Below the pieces are notes generated by a model that worked only from the letters and a program-made list of their open reading frames with translations, did no database searches and had not been told where the DNA came from. DNA of 64,000 nucleotides from Margaritifera margaritifera (Eukaryota > Mollusca > Bivalvia > Unionida > Margaritiferidae). The position numbers and the translations under genes are program-made. Shown here piece by piece: positions 36,509 to 46,800 of the stretch (within the stretch, counting starts at the first letter, position 1; each line of letters starts with the position of its first letter). The stretch is from assembly GCA_029931535.1 (NCBI GenBank), contig JAQPZY010001665.1, positions 2,315,501-2,379,500 of the forward strand, read 5' to 3'.

Positions 36509-36810
36509 TTAAGGTTTGGATGTTAAACATCGTATGATATGATCAATGTGAAGTTCATTATCACTGACACCCTCAGGTTTTGTAATGTCTAACCGCCTCC
36601 GATAAATGAAAATAGATGCTGCACCTAGAATCTGTAATGTTGTGTCTGATTTTATTGTTTTGTTTCAATACATGTACAATTCTAGCCCAAGCTAATTGTG
36701 TAATCCTAAGGTGTTTATCGTCGTGATATTTTTGTATATGATATTCGTTGTAGTGCTCTCTATTTACTTCTCTCTATTTGTGAAAGAATCCAGATTTTTG
36801 TTATAACTAT
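36509..36810 (-). pseudogene. Frameshifted ORF of the element
   Basis: Two overlapping coding-like pieces on the minus strand: EYHIQKYHDDKHLRITQLAW with upstream continuation containing one TAG, then after a shift near 36,660 LGAASIFIYRRRLDITKPEG and DNELHIDHIIRCLTSKP ending in TAA at 36,509. The second piece keeps perfect coding character to its natural end. No family recognised. Confidence 0.45.
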
Positions 36811-36878
36811 TTCTGCATTATTTTAAAATTGTGATTATGTAACGTTCCACATTTTCTTTTCAATTATACAGATTATAG

Positions 36879-37052
36879 CGAAAACAAAATCAAGCTGAAT
36901 CTAATGTTAGTCAAGATCCTGAAAAGGTTCCTTTGCAAAAGAAAGAAGAAAACGTAGGGTTGAACTTAGAAGACAACTTGGAAACCATTCACAAGAATTT
37001 GATTGAGCCAAATACAATCTTTTCAGAAAAGAACAAGAAGACTTCAAAATGA
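36879..37052 (+). CDS. Charged ORF, 5' end lost
   Basis: Open for 57 codons from after a TAG to TGA at 37,050-37,052, lysine, glutamate and asparagine rich (QDPEKVPLQKKEENVGLNLE), without an ATG, so the start was lost or frame-shifted. It overlaps the next ORF by four bases (ATGA), a compact arrangement typical of viral genomes. Confidence 0.4.
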   Translation, partial: RKQNQAESNVSQDPEKVPLQKKEENVGLNLEDNLETIHKNLIEPNTIFSEKNKKTSK

Positions 37053-37198
37053 TAGGGACTGTTCAAAGCATAATATCACAAGATTTTGAAATCACACAAA
37101 GTGAAAGAAATGAAAAAATGTCAAATAGTACAATATCGTATTTGATAGGTGCTGGTTTACCTGTTTTAGGCATCTTATTCATTTGGTCAATATATTAA
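37049..37198 (+). CDS. Small single-pass membrane ORF (49 residues)
   Basis: ATG at 37,049-37,051, TAA at 37,196-37,198. The N-terminal 27 residues are polar and charged (MIGTVQSIISQDFEITQSER), followed by a C-terminal transmembrane segment of about 18 residues (YLIGAGLPVLGILFIWSIY). This tail-anchored layout is intact despite decay around it. Overlaps the upstream ORF by ATGA. Likely a small envelope or membrane-associated protein of the element; inference only. Confidence 0.45.
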   Translation: MIGTVQSIISQDFEITQSERNEKMSNSTISYLIGAGLPVLGILFIWSIY

Positions 37199-37459
37199 AT
37201 TGTTTCACAAGGTCTTTAACGTTAATTTGTAAAAGAAGTTATAATTAGCAATGAACAGTCAAGAAAAGCATAGCCTGAAAATATTGTCCCTAGAGGATAA
37301 ATATGCGGAAAAAAATGACAAGAGTTTGTTTAAATACAACCCAATACCAGAAATGCTTTAGAAGAACTTAAGGTCTGCGCAATGGCTTGCTAACGTTTTA
37401 TTTGGATAGATAAATAATAAGATGTCTGGCAAAAAAGGGCATTATTAACTCTGTTTACC

Positions 37460-37702
37460 ATGCGTCACTCAGATCTATTCTCACAGTTACATACAATATG
37501 CTTTTTAAAAAGCTCTTTAATATGTCAATTATGTTCACCATCAACAAAAGAAAATAAAGAAATTGCAACGATAATCATTGCGTATTCCCCTAGTAAGTTT
37601 ATAATCGACTACCAGAGAGCGCGTGGACTTTTACCATATAAAATTGATAACACATTACCAGCAAATGTAAAATCAAACACAACCGTCTCACTAGATATAT
37701 AA
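37460..37702 (+). CDS. Hypothetical ORF of the element
   Basis: An 80-residue frame from ATG 37,460 to TAA 37,702. The more convincing part is the C-terminal half (TIIIAYSPSKFIIDYQRARG and LPYKIDNTLPANVKSN). A second ATG frame starts at 37,707 (MSSETKIKKETLSNQFIMQH) and ends at a stop after 20 codons. No family recognised. Confidence 0.35.
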   Translation: MRHSDLFSQLHTICFLKSSLICQLCSPSTKENKEIATIIIAYSPSKFIIDYQRARGLLPYKIDNTLPANVKSNTTVSLDI

Positions 37703-37860
37703 GAATATGTCTAGCGAAACAAAAATAAAAAAAGAAACATTATCAAATCAATTTATCATGCAACATTAGTCTGTCTACATCATGCTTTTGAGAAACTATT
37801 TAAGCTTATAACTAAGCGACCATCAACAACTGGTCTATCATCAATGATAGCTACTGAAGA

Positions 37861-38043
37861 ATGATAAGGCCAATCATGAGGTTTACAACTGATCTACAAT
37901 CAACAGTGGATGTTGAGGAAGTTTTAAAGCTAGTAATTCCTGTGTATTTTAGCCAGTTCACAATACATAATCTGATAGAAAATGCACTTTTGCCTGACAA
38001 AATTGTCAACTCAATAAAAGCGAAGCTAATAATTGTTAGATAA
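37861..38043 (+). CDS. Hypothetical ORF of the element
   Basis: A 60-residue frame with a coding-like central part (TDLQSTVDVEEVLKLVIPVY, then LPDKIVNSIKAKLIIVR). It probably continues the frame broken at 37,707-37,860. No family recognised. Confidence 0.35.
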   Translation: MIRPIMRFTTDLQSTVDVEEVLKLVIPVYFSQFTIHNLIENALLPDKIVNSIKAKLIIVR

Positions 38044-38343
38044 ATAGTTAAGCATCTCTGGAATAAGTGAAATCCACCTGGGACAACAACACAACAAATT
38101 CTACTGAACGTTACTACGATTAAAAATATTTAATCCATGAGATCGAACATTATAAAAGTTTTATATATAAATACATAGTTGTATAAAAGGTATTCAGTTG
38201 GTTAGAGGCAGATATGTAAACAGTTTCAGCTGGTGTAGGTGATTCAGCAGCTGGATGGTTTTATCGGGAAAAACTACCGGTATGGTTATTTCACTAACAT
38301 TTATCAGATTTAAAATAGCAGTTAGAGGGATTGTTCCAAGCCT

Positions 38344-38653
38344 TTGAATGGTATTATAATTCCTAAAAGACTAAAACATAATGAAGGAAAAAATTCTGCC
38401 TGCAATAAGTTGAACAGTCTCAATTATATTATAAGAAAAGCCATAAGTACCAACAAAATCACCATTAAAGAACTTACTTTGATCATCAACGAGTACAAGA
38501 AAGACGAATATATAAATATGCAAATCAGGAAATAGAGAATACAGAAGAAATGGAGAAGAAATTATTGTGTCTAAGCACATTTTTCCTACAGAAATGTTTT
38601 TGATAAGCGAACGTAAACCAAGTGTTCTTGTCTTTAGCAAAACGTATTGCTAG
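38344..38653 (+). pseudogene. Frameshifted ORF of the element
   Basis: A 63-residue frame (38,344-38,535, lysine and isoleucine rich) shifts near 38,530 into EEIIVSKHIFPTEMFLISER and KPSVLVFSKTYC, ending at TAG 38,651-38,653. Continuous coding character across the shift supports one gene. No family recognised. Confidence 0.4.
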
Positions 38654-38973
38654 ATAAATGAACGATGCAGCCTTTACAAAGCAAGAAAGTTATTTTACAA
38701 TCCATGGTCTCTCTAAGTGGAAATATATTTTAGCGGTCCAATTGATAATAGAAATGGCAAACTGTCCATTTTATTACAGAGAATAGCTTTTATTCTTTGT
38801 GTTTGGAATAATTCAGATGAAATATAAAATATAATTTATTGCATCAGAGACAAGAATGAACAAGAGCTGTTTTGGTTTCTGATGGTTAATACACCCTTGA
38901 AATGTATATGAAAAAAGTCAAAAAGTAAATAACTGCAAATAGTGATAATGAAGAAAGTATTGATATCGAATGT

Positions 38974-39174
38974 TTGATACACAACTCACTAGTTCAAATA
39001 ACTCTAAATAACAATAACACAGTGTACATAACCAACATTTCAAAATTGCTAGGATTCAATTGCCACATAATTATACAGTCATCAACTGATTCAGATACAG
39101 GTTGTGGGTCTATCAAATCAAAACTTATGTATACTTTCCTGGACCAAATCAACAACAGCAGAAATTTTCTTTAA
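38974..39174 (+). pseudogene. Fragment resembling a Polinton-associated capsid-like protein (tentative)
   Basis: A 66-residue frame contains VQITLNNNNTVYIT followed by ISKLLGFN. The pattern of a beta-rich lead followed by a 'LxxxLGF' helix is one I associate with a family of proteins found with Polinton/adintovirus-like loci in invertebrates, possibly minor capsid. The match covers one short motif only and the expected C-terminal half is not readable, so this is weak. Confidence 0.25.
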
Positions 39175-39429
39175 TGGCTATTATTCGAGTTTAGTTAGAG
39201 TCTTTGTCAGTTAAAATGTTATTCACGGAGACTTTGTTTCACAGTGTTAATTTTCATTGCAGGCAATAACAAAGGGATACAATTAACAGATTGAATATCA
39301 GCATATGTTTTCCATGTAGAGTAAATAATGGAGAAAATATATATAATGATATTCGAATTATTTCTCAAAGGTCATTGTGAGTTCTTACCTTTAAGCATTT
39401 TTACACAAACAGGTAAGTTTAAATAAATA

Positions 39430-40488
39430 CTGCACTAAGTGAAACACGTAACACTGATTGAAACCTGAACAATAGTCGCATTCGCAGCTTAGCAGATTCA
39501 GTAGAAACAAAATATGTCGATAATAGTCGCTTTGTGCAAAGATGTGTTGATAATCGAAAACGTAAGACTCTGTAAGATAGTAATATTAAAGATTTCAAAA
39601 AGTGTTAAAAAAGCGTAGACAATAGATTAACTGCTATTAAAAAAGCGGATGCAATAGATTAACTGCTATTAAAATAGCGTAGACAATAGATTAACTGCTA
39701 CTAAAGTAGCGTAGACAATAGATTAACTGCTGTTAAAAAAATCGAAGAAAGGATCAACAGGGTGATACATGATTTGATTAGTGGTATCGTGCAATTAAAG
39801 AACTCTGTTGAAAAATACAGTACTTTACAATCTTAACTGCAACAGCTATAGAAAGATTGGAATAATGAAATCCATCTGAACGATCAAGAAATTGAAAAGG
39901 TAATGAATGATATTAATACAACCATTATTGACCTAAACAACCTGATTAAAGCTAATACTTGTTCATTGTTAGAGTTGTATACAATAAATGATACTACAGC
40001 GATAACCAAAGAGATAAATGATGCCAACAACGAAATGAATTTGAATGAAAGTACGATTATATCTATGGAAACGGCCTACAATATATTCATTACAGGGTTG
40101 AGTGATACGATCAAAACCACAATAAAGGTTCTTTTAAAAAGTATTTTGCTCATATTTTCAACAACATTATCTGCTGAGGTTGAACAATTTAACTTAGACA
40201 TACACACAGATACAGATGCATTCAGGATTCAAGTGGTAAAGTGACTCTCGCATTCATTGATATCAATTTTGCATTTCAAACGAAAACAGAGGCATTTAAA
40301 ACTTATTTTGCACGGAAATGGACGTAAATAACAATGCGTTGTTTGATAGAATTAGAACATTGAAAGAGGAAACAGATACATGCCAAAATGATTTTGATGA
40401 CAAAGCTTTTTTAATCCCAGGGTATGTATTACTTTACTATTTTCGCATTATACCGAGAAAGAACCCTCGACATCCGGATGGTCCTTAA
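39430..40488 (+). pseudogene. Broken coiled-coil fibre-like gene
   Basis: Coding-like sequence from about 39,430 includes ADSVETKYVDNSRF. It then passes through a tandem array whose units each encode VDNRLTAIKKA-like 11-residue heptad-type repeats (39,607-39,745). Then comes a long polar coiled-coil frame (39,903-40,244, NDINTTIIDLNNLIKANTCS...) and, after further shifts, ALFDRIRTLKEETDTCQNDF, ending at TAA 40,486-40,488. The VDN(R) signature resembles tail-fibre or collar repeats such as those at 28.6-29.1 kb, though the two genes are otherwise different. Convergent with the polymerase pseudogene. A virion-fibre role is inference. Confidence 0.5.
39607..39745 (+). repeat. 31-34-bp tandem repeat inside fibre-like pseudogene
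   Basis: Four units with landmark gtagacaatagattaactgc at 39,614, 39,648 (as gatgcaatag), 39,679 and 39,711. Indels between units break the frame; a 33-bp unit would keep it. Confidence 0.85.
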
Positions 40489-41312
40489 ATAGATTTTAAA
40501 ACAGGAGATAGAATTCTTAATAAATTAACTGAACACATAGAATTTTGTTAAAGGCTTGTTAAAGTCTGAAAATGTACACCTCAGTCATTAGTTAATACTT
40601 AATGGATTTAAGCGTGCTTAGTCACGTTTTCCTGAATATATGTTACACACAATGAATGTTTTACAACATATCATTAAGATAAAGAAAATCATGTTTATAT
40701 CATGTTTCTATCAATTTGAATGTTGAAGATATAAGCAAAGTTAATAGCATAATGGCAGTCAGATAGGTCACAGACATTAGGTCTGAATGTCCGACAAGTT
40801 ACCAGTGCGACTGTAAATCGCGTGATGCTGACATGTTAGAATTTGTGTCACATTTGGCGATATCTTAATTTTACACAACATTTTACAACACCATTAAGAT
40901 TTATAATGAATTCGTATTAGTTGACAATAGTTTCATTCTATCACCGTACTTTTTTTTCATCTTGAGGTAAAATTCATACATCAACCATTTGCATATCTCT
41001 AACACAGTAAAACCACCATAGATCGGTTTGGTTTTATTTTCTTATTTTTTCAGGCTGAATAGCACCAATTTATCGTAAATAATTGTTCAGATCTATTTGT
41101 TTTAAAAAAAAGAACAATATATTCATATACACATATTTTAACTGCTGTTCTTCTTCTTCTCAAATTTATCATATATTTCCAGAACAATGAGTTGTTCTTG
41201 AAGTTGAGACAAAATATTTTTGGAATTTGTTTGTTGCTGTTTGTCCCAAATTCGTTTTCAGTGTAATGTATGATTTAAGCCAAGGTTATTGTTGAAACAA
41301 TACACCTCTGTC

Positions 41313-41314
<2 letters not shown>

Positions 41315-41347
<33 letters not shown>
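41315..41347. repeat. T33 run (A33 in polymerase sense)
   Basis: Lies inside the polymerase pseudogene between the segments reading QLGLKL and GVLFQQ, with no other inserted DNA, so it grew by slippage in a lysine-rich codon run rather than by retroposon insertion. Confidence 0.8.
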
Positions 41348-41349
<2 letters not shown>

Positions 41350-41843
41350 TTTTAAACCTAACTGTAGGTGAAACTTTAAGTATTTGTAATGTATCACATA
41401 CTTGCTTTTGTTTTTCAATGTACACTATAGTTTTGACCTAGATGGTTTTATACTGTTGTAATCATTTATAATTTTCTTTCGTAAGAGAGACAAAACGTTT
41501 TCGTCTATACATAATGTCTTCAGAGGAAGTTGATAGTCCTTAAAATAATCATGGATTACTTCTAATATGTAACCAGTATTACTAATGTTACGTATTTCGA
41601 GCAGACTCTCTTCTATCTATCTAATTTTTTCATCATTTGCCATCTAAAGTTATTTACAAGCATGTATAGGCTCATGACCCTTAAAGTTTAAGTTGTGGCA
41701 TCAATATACATGATAAATGATCTTGACCTTTCATACACGCAATCATTGTATATCGTGTCATCAAATATCCGATTATCAATTATTTCCTGTTTTGTATGTA
41801 TGTGGTGTCATGCTATTTCCACTAGGAATTCAACTTTCAACTT

Positions 41844-41995
41844 GTCATTGTCTGTAAAAAAAAAATCTAATTGAGTACCAGATGTCTTGAAACCTGTCAT
41901 TGTCTGTATAAAGTTTAATTCAGCACCAGATGTCTTGAAACGTGTCATTGTCTGTATAGAGTTCTAATTCAACACCAGATCTTTTGAAACTTGCA
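41844..41995. repeat. 48-52-bp triplication inside polymerase pseudogene
   Basis: The landmark gtcattgtctgta recurs at 41,844, 41,896 and 41,944, each followed by a caccagat-like end (gtaccagatgtcttgaaa, gcaccagatgtcttgaaa, caccagatcttttgaaa). In the polymerase sense each unit spells a variant of SGVELELYTDND. Confidence 0.85.
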
Positions 41996-43190
41996 TCAAT
42001 GATCTAAATCAGGTGCATTGTAATAATACGCAGGATCTAGTTTGTAATTTGTCAGTTCATACATTCCTAACTTCAACAAACAAGTCACATAAAAATTATA
42101 TTCTGTTTTGTTTCACGTAATAATCGTTAACGTCATCAAGTGTGTTCAGATTCAAGTGTGACATCACATCATGTACATACTGGTAATCGTCATCAGGTGT
42201 GTTTCAATCATTAATTGATGAGTTAAACTTTTCTATAGAAGGTAGCGTTGCTTCATTTCATCCAATCTATTGAAACTATCGAAGTACTTAGATGGATAGA
42301 TGTCCCTTCTCAGAAATTTAGGTCATTGCAACAAATTGTTTCATGGCTTTTTTAGCCAAGTGATCTCGTGGTTGACCTATGAATCGACAGAAATCTACCA
42401 ATATAATATTTCTGCTACAGTTATTTCCTGATCATCCTTTGAGAACCTATCAGCAATGAAATCCTCGCTGAATAAAATATATTTGTCATTATTATTCAGT
42501 ATTAGTTTACATCTTCATCTGGATCATTTCTTTACAAGCGTATCGATAAACAGATGAATAGCATTACCTTACAAGTAGTGAAAGAAGAGAAGAATGACTT
42601 TTGTATATCTAAAATTTCAATTGCATTCCTTATGAGCAGTCCCGCTATACGTTCCAATCAAGTGATCATGATCGCGCACAATTGTCTTTGAATATTGTTC
42701 TGTCGAATATATGAGATGTATTTATTGAGGTAAAATACTTTTCTTCATCCTCTGTGAATATATTAGGTTTTACATTTTTTGGCCCGAATTCATCGTACAC
42801 CGATTTTACAATTGTACTCAACCAGTTGTAAAATACCTGAATGCAATACCTTTGTAAACGACTGGTCTGTAGCTTTTATGAATTTACTTTAGATGTTTGC
42901 ATTGCCATCTTTGCTGAGTCTCTGACGTACATTATATATCTGATAGATGCCTGACACTATTTCCATGTTGTGGTACAATCATCCTTTCAAATCACATTAA
43001 ACAGCATGCAGAACGTTTAATTAATGATGAAAATATTTGAATTTTACATCTGATACTTTTTCAGACATTATATATATTGAGTTGTCTACTCTGTAGTAGA
43101 GTCTCTTGTGTTCTGGTGACTTTTAGTGTGCATTGTAAAAATTCAAGCATATATTTGTTCCCGTTATATTTGGTTATTTTTATAACACCA

Positions 43191-46100
43191 ATCTGAACAG
43201 TATGTATGTATGTAGTAGCGTTTTACGGCATCTTAGAATACTATAGGCTAGATGGTGCTAACTAAAGGCAAAGTTAGAAAAACCTAGTTTATCTTTTATT
43301 CCAACGTATAGGTATCTTCCATATCTGTAATCGTCTCCGGATGAAAATAAACGATGTTGAAGAAAAAGAAAACAACATTTCTTCCCCACATTGGTTACAA
43401 CTTATTTTAGAGAGTGAGAGAAAGAGAAAAGACGAAGAAGAACAAGAACAAGACAAAATAGAAGAAGACAGGGAAAAGTGATTATCATTATCATTCTCCA
43501 AGTCCAAATGTCTCTAAGGTACCTTGCGTAAAGGAGCGAAGCAGAAGATAAAGAATACATCAGAGGAGGAATACATTTTAAATCTTATTGATAATTGTGC
43601 ATTATCTGTGTGTCTGTTCACAGCAAAAGAAGTTTATCCACACCAATCCCAAATTTATTCATGCATTTTTCGCGTCCGAACGTCATTTCTGACACAAAGT
43701 GATGCTCACAGTGTTAATTTTGCAAAACATTGCGTATTCTACTTGCCTTGAACCCACGTGTCTACTGTTATGGGTGGCTAGCTCTGCTTCCTAGCCGACT
43801 ATTGGTATTTTACTGTCTACATACTGTGAAGTAACCATGGGAGATGTACATGCCTCACGTCAATTTCAAGAACAACACAAGTCCGAAACACCTAATTCAC
43901 AAATATATTCATATTTTTAACTATTAAACAATAATAGCTGAAAAAGTCACATCATAGCCTTAAGTTAAGAAATTCGACAGGACCAATTTACGAAACTATC
44001 CCCTGCCACCTTCAAGATTTTGCTCAAAATAGTTTCTGTCAAAAGTTGTGTACATATCACATATTTACTGTATGCAAAACTAATAATGTTATTACTCTTT
44101 TAGAAAAGTGACTACTTTACGGCAAAAAGCATTGCATGGTATATATTGTGAGTTATGATTGCCTGCGTTTATTCAAAAACTTTAAATTGTGTGCAGCATT
44201 AGATGCTTTTTGTCTTTGTTTACCATTATAGCATTAGGACATTACCAAAATTCCTTTACAATTCTGCTTGAATGCCAACAAAGGATTTTGGAGTTACAAA
44301 TGTTAGAGAGACGATGTTAGTTGTCAATGATAAAACTGAAAAGGTTGTCTCAAATGTTCTAGCTAACTTAACAACTTAACAGAAAGCCGCCACAGTAGAG
44401 TAAATAATGTGCTTTAAAAGTAATTTTAGCCTGATATAAATAAAAGAGTTCCTAACCTTTCATTACTGTTCTGGTGGTGCTAATAGCAGCAGCAATGATG
44501 TGTGGATGTAGGTGATATTTTTTTTTTTTTTTTTTTTTTTGGGGGGGGGGGTAATCACAACAGTATATCTAATTGGGAGGGATCAAAGTTTAATCAACAA
44601 ACATTAGGCCATTTTTAAACATTGATATACTGCTGTATGGAACCCTGCAAAGCTTACAGAGTGACATATCAAATAAATCCAATGATAAATGGCCACTGAA
44701 ATTGACCATACATATATACATACTCCATACAATTTAACAGAAATTTCTTTTTAGACCATATTCACTTACAACTGACTTTACTTATTTTTGGAGTCTACAA
44801 AATGATAGTGAATAGTAAGATGAGATATGAAACAAATATTAACAGTTGAAAATTCCGTTCAAGATAGGAAGCATTTCAAGTGATTGACTTCTAATAAGTA
44901 TGTACCACAAAACACAACTCTTGCGGAGCTACGTCTGTCCGTCAAAGTCAATCTCTTGTGCACTTAGATCAGGATGAGTCTCGGGATCATGTTCATGCTA
45001 ATGCTTCTATCAGCATCACTGACCAATTAATCTGAATATGTTAACATGCAAATTGAAACCTGCAAAAAGAACAGAATCAAGTGATACTGATGCACTTTAA
45101 TACTAAGTGAGAACATCAGAATTTTAGAGGAAAAACTGTATTGTTGACTCCAGCAAAATTTCTGAACTAATTAGACTGTTTCAATCCCATGAATGTGAAA
45201 ATATTTTTCCTGTAGTGAAAATCCATAGAAGACAAGGCATGTACCTTTTCCTTCAGTTGATAAAGGCAGAGTAACTCTGATTGTATGCCAAGAGGAAAGA
45301 ATGATTCACTCTTTCAACAACTTACATTCTAACTATCAAAATAATAGTTGATACAGTGCTTAGAGGAAGTCACGTTTTTGGTACAAAGAAAACTGGTATA
45401 CCAGTCGTAAGAAGCAACGCAACAGGACTTTATACGCAAGTTCATTTTACAGGACTGCTGAACCTTGAAGAAACGATAAACATCCATATGGCATAAACCG
45501 AGCATAATATTTACCTCATCGGATACGTTTACCTCAACCATTATATCCAACACATTCTTTACTTATTGTTAAGCTTTTCCCCTTTGATAACTGACCCTAG
45601 AATGTTCACGATTCATGCATAACATCGATACATTTCTTATTATCACTTAAGTGTGAAATATGAATCTCTGATTTCAATTTTACAGTATGGTCATGAAGGT
45701 AGAAACTAAGTCTGTAAGCTAAAAAACTTTCATTTCTTCTGCCCAAAAATATGGCCCGCAAAACGCTATATGCATCACTATTTGCAAGATTGTTCCATTA
45801 GTGGCATTCACCATTCATAACAGTATGTTTATTTATGATTTATTTCAAGTCTATATGCTCCTGTGGAATTAAATTACTTTGAAGAATGTGTGACGGCGTG
45901 TTATGCAATTGTTTTTGTGTGTCTGTAATGAGATATGAATAATATTCATTAAAATACGAGTACAAATCTTGACACCTGCAGAAATAGCAAGAAAATATAT
46001 TATAATCCCCATTATTTTTCCATATCTAGTAAGTTAAGCCCCAAATATGCTACTTTGTCGTGAAAGAAATAGTTCTAACATAGAGATGCAAAACGCAGTT

Positions 46101-46600
46101 ACCTCCCCCTCAACTGAGTCTTCCACACAACAGAGAGTAGTATGTTGAAAAAGGAAGGTAGTATAATGAAGCTAATGCATAGTAATTACTTACATACATA
46201 CAAAGAAAGAGAAAAAACGTAGCATATGGCATTGACGGCGCTAATAACAAATAGCAGTTTTTATGCACAAATTTAATGACGCATCCACCTGCGTAATATA
46301 AATTCATAAAAAAATAAAGTCCACAAGTGAGGTCCAAAAGGTCTATATTTTTGGATATCTATAATGAAACAAAACATGAAAATCATTCACTTGACCTGAC
46401 AAGTCAATGGATGTTCATAGCAAACGAAGTTTATGCACCCCAACCCCAACTTATACATGGATTTTTTTACGTCCGAACCTCATTTCGGACACAAAGTGAT
46501 GCTCACGGTGCAAACGCAAGCCCTTTCCCTAGCTGATAATTTTGAAAAACATTCCGTACTTAACAGCTTGATGTAATTCAAAATAGTTTCCATCCAGGCC
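43191..46600. other. Anonymous DNA with one dispersed repeat pair
   Basis: No gene supported. Bases 43,613-43,708 and 46,408-46,505 are diverged direct copies (shared aaagtttatccacacc/gaagtttatgcacccc, cgtccgaac, cacaaagtgatgctcac), about 2.8 kb apart. A T23-G11 run is listed separately. Short frames at 43,289-43,751 and 45,329-45,553 show no motifs. Confidence 0.5.
44518..44551. repeat. T23-G11 homopolymer pair
   Basis: 23 T followed by 11 G. Confidence 0.95.
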
Positions 46601-46609
46601 GTTTGGGAG

Positions 46610-46800
46610 GAGTCCGACTCTCAGTAGCTGGTGGCCAAGTTGTAAATAGGGTTCGACCGCTCTGAGAGGTGAATCTGGGTGACATTTTAGGACAAATGTC
46701 AAGCTAAGGGGAAGGAGTGTGGCGGTCTAGTGGTAACAGCATTAGAACACCAGCATTGTGTTCTTGCATGGCGCGAGAGTTTCCCTTGGCAAATTAAAAT
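46610..46800 (+). mobile_element. Possible tRNA-like SINE pieces
   Basis: At 46,660 agggttcgaccgc resembles a B box, and at 46,720 tggcggtctagtggtaacagc resembles a tRNA A-box region. The two are in the wrong order for one tRNA head, so they may be two decayed SINE pieces. No intact promoter or tail. Confidence 0.3.

Larger units (their letters stand above)
33400..43190. mobile_element. Decayed Polinton/Maverick (adintovirus-like) element
   Basis: About 9.8 kb with virus-like organisation: densely packed small reading frames on both strands, switching strand in blocks, next to a protein-primed family B DNA polymerase pseudogene (40,560-43,190, minus). A fibre-like pseudogene and several short ORFs, one pair overlapping by ATGA, lie to its left. 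Stops and frameshifts are frequent, so the copy is dead. Integrase, FtsK/HerA-type ATPase, protease and capsid genes were not confidently identified. The borders are set by where coding-like sequence fades, not by terminal repeats. Family assignment rests on the polymerase; the wider virus-like interpretation is inference. The GC-rich fibre-like gene at 27.6-29.5 kb might belong to the same insertion or to another. Confidence 0.65.
40560..43190 (-). pseudogene. polB: Protein-primed family B DNA polymerase (Polinton type), dead
   Basis: Motifs occur leftwards in the family order. A long open frame at about 42,870-42,700 holds VYDEFGPKNV and IFTEDEEKYF. Then come VRDHDH...HKECN (42,620-42,679), FHYL.GNAIHLFIDTL, KLDPAYYYNAPDL (about 42,004-42,045), SGVELELYTDND (about 41,975), IMYIDAT (polymerase motif A region, 41,690-41,714), KSKYVIHYKYLKFHLQLGLK (about 41,350-41,410), PWLKSYI (about 41,265-41,285), and KKYGDRMKLLSTNTNS (motif C region, about 40,903-40,950). 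At motif C the two family aspartates both read asparagine. There are many stops and shifts, an internal 50-bp triplication and an A33 run. In the family this enzyme replicates the element from a terminal protein. The N-terminal exonuclease part is not readable, and the C-terminal limit near 40,560 is approximate. Confidence 0.85.

Noticed and set aside
38220..38345. Walker-like GMVLSGKTTG in a + frame near 38,255 as a packaging ATPase
   Set aside because: The P-loop spacing is wrong, the flanking frame closes quickly, and no Walker B or other ATPase motif follows.
27650..43190. A single 16-kb Polinton spanning the fibre-like gene, the PIN/CXC gene and the polymerase
   Set aside because: The length would fit, but the three parts differ strongly in base composition and state of decay, anonymous gaps separate them, and I could not find terminal repeats enclosing all of them.
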